64,000 nucleotides of DNA, from NCBI GenBank assembly GCA_007844125.1, contig CM017556.1, positions 21,295,057 through 21,359,056 of the forward strand, read 5' to 3'. A program made the position numbers and the translations under genes. This document shows positions 61,150 through 64,000 of this stretch, piece after piece (the stretch's first letter is position 1; each line of letters starts with the position of its first letter). Origin of the DNA: Sinonovacula constricta. Lineage: Eukaryota > Mollusca > Bivalvia > Cardiida > Solecurtidae. The notes under the pieces are model-generated. The model did not search any database. It saw nothing but the letters and a program-made list of their open reading frames with translations, and had not been told where the DNA came from.

Positions 61150-63870
61150 GAAGCTCTTTTTGTTCACAATCTAGATACTTTTCTATTTCTGCTTGTTGTT
61201 TGAACTTGCTGTATGTTTTAAGTCTGAAATGTTTATTGCGTAATGCCAATTCTGGTGATAAATATCGAGGATTGTTTGTTTTATCAGGTTAAAATTGTTT
61301 ATTGCAGTATCTTGGTTTATCCATTTGTTAAACCAATATCTTCTAATACCTTCTTGATGCTTGATGCCCAATTAAGTCCCGCATAGTTATTATCTTTATT
61401 TGTGTCTATGCAAATCATGTTATATACCGTTTTGACAATCGATGTTTCTTCTGTTTTAAGTTTTATCCAAACTTTAATCAACATTATTTTTCTTTGTACT
61501 GACATTCATCTTCCTGTTTCACCGTATAAACTTTCCCTATTAGTACGTTTTCTTACAAGGAGAATTTTTCTTAAGAATTTACAGTGGATAAGTTCGATGT
61601 TTTTACATTCGTGATTACAAAATATTTCTGCTCCATATTTGAGAATGGATCAGACGAAACTATTAAACAATTTAGATGCTTCTTTTGTTGTCAGCTCTGA
61701 TTGGTTAAATACAGTGAATAAATTATGCAGAGCTCGTAATGAGTTTTCACTAATTGTTTTTGTGTCTGTAGTCAGTTACCGTTTTAATATAGATTTAAGC
61801 CAATATATTTGAAATTATTTACTGTTCCTAGAACACGGTTATCGTACTTAAATTTATGTCGGGTGTTTTTCACATTTTCAAATATCATGATTTTTGTTTT
61901 GCGTGTATTTACCTTCAGGTTCCATGTTTTACATTATGTACAAAGATAATTTAGAAGCGATTGTAACGCTTGTAGAGAGTGTGCAAATAATACCGCGTCG
62001 TCCGCATAAAGCAGTAGGAAGAGCTGTAATAGTTCAGTTGTAAAAATCTTATCTAAATTTTCATTAAAATTCCTTGAAATGTCATTAATGAAGAGCAGAA
62101 ACGTAATTGTGGAGCAATGATACCCTTGCTTTACCCCAAAATTTGATACGAAAAAGGCAGATAATTCAGATTTGTATCTTACACATGCTTTTTCTACATT
62201 GTACATGCTTTTTAGGGCTGAAACCATACGAGAGCTTACATTTTTGTTGATCAATTTGAAAAAAATAAGTACTTTCTGTCAATTCTGTCGAACCATTTTT
62301 GATGACCACAAAAGATTTCAGTAAAGATTACGTTTCTGGGAAAGAGTCGTTTCTCTTAATGATTGCAACACAAATACGCACTCGATTGTTGCTTTCCCTC
62401 CTTGAAAGACGAATTGGTTTGGTATTATTTTCTCATGTTTTCTCGTGTTTCAAGCTGTTAATCGGTTTCGTTAAAAGAATGTTTATAATTTTAGCATAAA
62501 TTTTGCCTAGACCTGGGCTTTTACCATGGTTTCGTTTGAAAGTTTCTTCTCGCAATTCTCTTAAAGTGATATCTGCAGTGTTGGTATTTTCATCTATTGA
62601 GTACAGGTCTCGAAAGTGGTTATATTACTCTGTGATGTTCAGATTTTGGGCATGTTTCTGTCTTCGCTTGTATTCTTTCTTAATTTTGTTCCAAATGGTT
62701 TAGGTTTATATTTACTTAATTTCGTTAATTCTCCACTTTCCTTTTGGTGATGAATTTTCTTGTTTGCTTTTAATTATTACATATTTTTATTGTGTTTTGA
62801 TCATTGTACTGCGAAGTATATCTGAGTGCTTGTTTCTGTTGAAAGCGTTTCTAGCCATGATATATTCTTTTCTTGCGTCATATATTGTTTGTAAAAAAAC
62901 ATGACGCTTTTGTTGTAGACTTGTTTTTCTCTGTAGTATTTATTTATTTTTTTCTTTTAAAACCTTAAAGCTGCACTTTCGAATTTCATAAATCCATCTG
63001 TTATGTTGTTGACATTATTTTCTCTTTCTATGTCGTTACACAAATATGCGATATCTTCTTTTCTTTCTCTTAGAGTGTTTATAAAAATATTTTTGTTTCA
63101 TCATAAATATGTAGCTATCTGATGGGTTATAAATGACACTTTTTTTCGGAGTTATTTGAACAATTGTTAAATTTAAAAGCACGACCGCAGTGGTCGGAAA
63201 AGTCATGGGTTTTAGTAAAATTAATTGTGACACACAGTGTTACTTGTATGGCTTATGTAGGAGGTAGTCCACTACACTTGATCCCCGGTCCGAATAAAAC
63301 GTATATTCACTGTGCTAATGGTCACCGTGCAGACGGCCATTACCGATAACCATTGAAGGAACTTGGCACATTTCTTTTAGCCGTTTACCATGTGTGTCTG
63401 TCACGTGGTCTCTAGATACACGTGGTTTAATGTTTACTAAATCTGACAGTTGATCAAAGGGTTCACTAGGTTCCACAAAATCTATAATATTAGAACATCT
63501 ACTGTTTAAGTATCTTGCTATAAAACATTTGCCGCAAGGTTTTTATTTTTAAGTCCAATTTCTAGTTGATCGAAAAAATCAAAATTGTGTAGATTAATAA
63601 CATTATATGTGAGAGGTGGAATATATACAACGCAAATGTACACATCTTCATTTAAATAGAACGCCGTGTTACTTATTCTAAGCCAAATTATACCATCCTG
63701 ATGATTTCTACAATCTTATCATAGTTTGCAAAGTGATGTTTATAATATATCGATATTCCTCCGCTATAGCGAAACTTTGCAACATTTGGTGTCTTATTTC
63801 CAAACAGATGTTCACAATCTAACCATGTTATATCTAAATTTAGACAAGTTCTTTGAAATCCATTATTATG
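61150..63870 (-). mobile_element. LINE (non-LTR retrotransposon): endonuclease and reverse transcriptase, decayed
   Basis: Reading right to left, an apurinic-type endonuclease starts near 63860 (TWLDCEHLFGN, FRYSGGISIYYKHH, then IWLRISNTAFYLNEDVYICV and VYIPPLTYN). It continues with DTHGKRLKEMC, IGNGRLHGD and EYTFYSDRGSSVVDYLL at about 63260-63430. A reverse transcriptase follows: LRELREETF...NHGKSPGLGKI at about 62540, SNFGVKQGYHCSTITFLLFI, and the catalytic LLYADDAVLFA with YADD at 61997-62008. The C-terminal part (WFNKWINQDTAINNFNLIKQ) lies at 61183-61371. Frame changes and stops mean it is inactive. The clade is uncertain. Confidence 0.8.
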
Positions 63871-64000
63871 TGAATAATATGATATAGTAATTTTGTAAAT
63901 ATTATATTAAAGTATACAATATAATCGATTGACAACTGAAGACAAATCCGACTCAAGTCAACAAAAATGTGAGGTGGCGATTTTTATGATTTATTTATTT
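63871..64000. other. window edge, possibly the 5' end of the LINE
   Basis: Short AT-rich end of the window. The LINE may continue beyond it. Confidence 0.3.

Overview
The window is AT-rich, repeat-dense animal genomic DNA. It has introns with GT-AG boundaries, tRNA-derived SINEs, LINEs, a Penelope-like retroelement, DNA-transposon remnants and long microsatellites. The gene families (a SUEL-type lectin receptor, a Ly6-type three-finger protein, a RecQ-like helicase fragment) and the type of Penelope-like element fit a lophotrochozoan, most likely a bivalve mollusc. That assignment is inference, because no single-copy marker gene is present.

Two intact multi-exon genes lie on the + strand in the right half. 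Gene A (34896-38399, three exons, 484 aa) encodes a small single-pass membrane protein: signal peptide, short Ser/Thr-rich ectodomain, one membrane helix and a 369-residue tail with many tyrosine motifs. Gene B (48174-57995, six exons, 1420 aa) has a signal peptide, a divergent SUEL lectin domain, a mucin-like Thr/Ser stalk, one membrane helix and an approximately 1125-residue tail. That tail carries nine copies of a 62-residue repeat with a YDYDDVPDP tyrosine motif and, in most copies, a KRPPPFP motif. The two genes share the splice phases around the membrane exon and a C-terminal motif (GVKxLARxFExK), so they look like diverged tandem paralogues. I regard this as the most interesting system in the window: a candidate family of lectin or mucin receptors with multivalent phosphotyrosine scaffolding tails.

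The left half holds broken genes and mobile elements. At 3381-7000 (- strand) is a decayed Penelope-like element whose GIY-YIG-like module lies N-terminal to the reverse transcriptase, as in the Naiad clade. A 935-bp hAT-type element with an 8-bp target duplication is inserted inside it. A Ly6-like gene with three +1 frameshifts spans 8293-10899. A RecQ-like helicase fragment lies at 12711-12890 and is interrupted by an inverted-repeat element. A LINE with ORF1 and endonuclease occupies 15540-17500 (-). A frameshifted gene for a possibly N-myristoylated protein (starting MGNLLC) lies at 21219-22761.

The middle is simple and tandem repeats: CA, triplet, 15-bp and 39/28-bp arrays. The last of these appears to have grown out of a SINE at about 39.0 kb. 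The right edge (61150-63870, -) is a second LINE with endonuclease and reverse transcriptase (YADD). The remaining stretches show no supportable gene and are listed as such.
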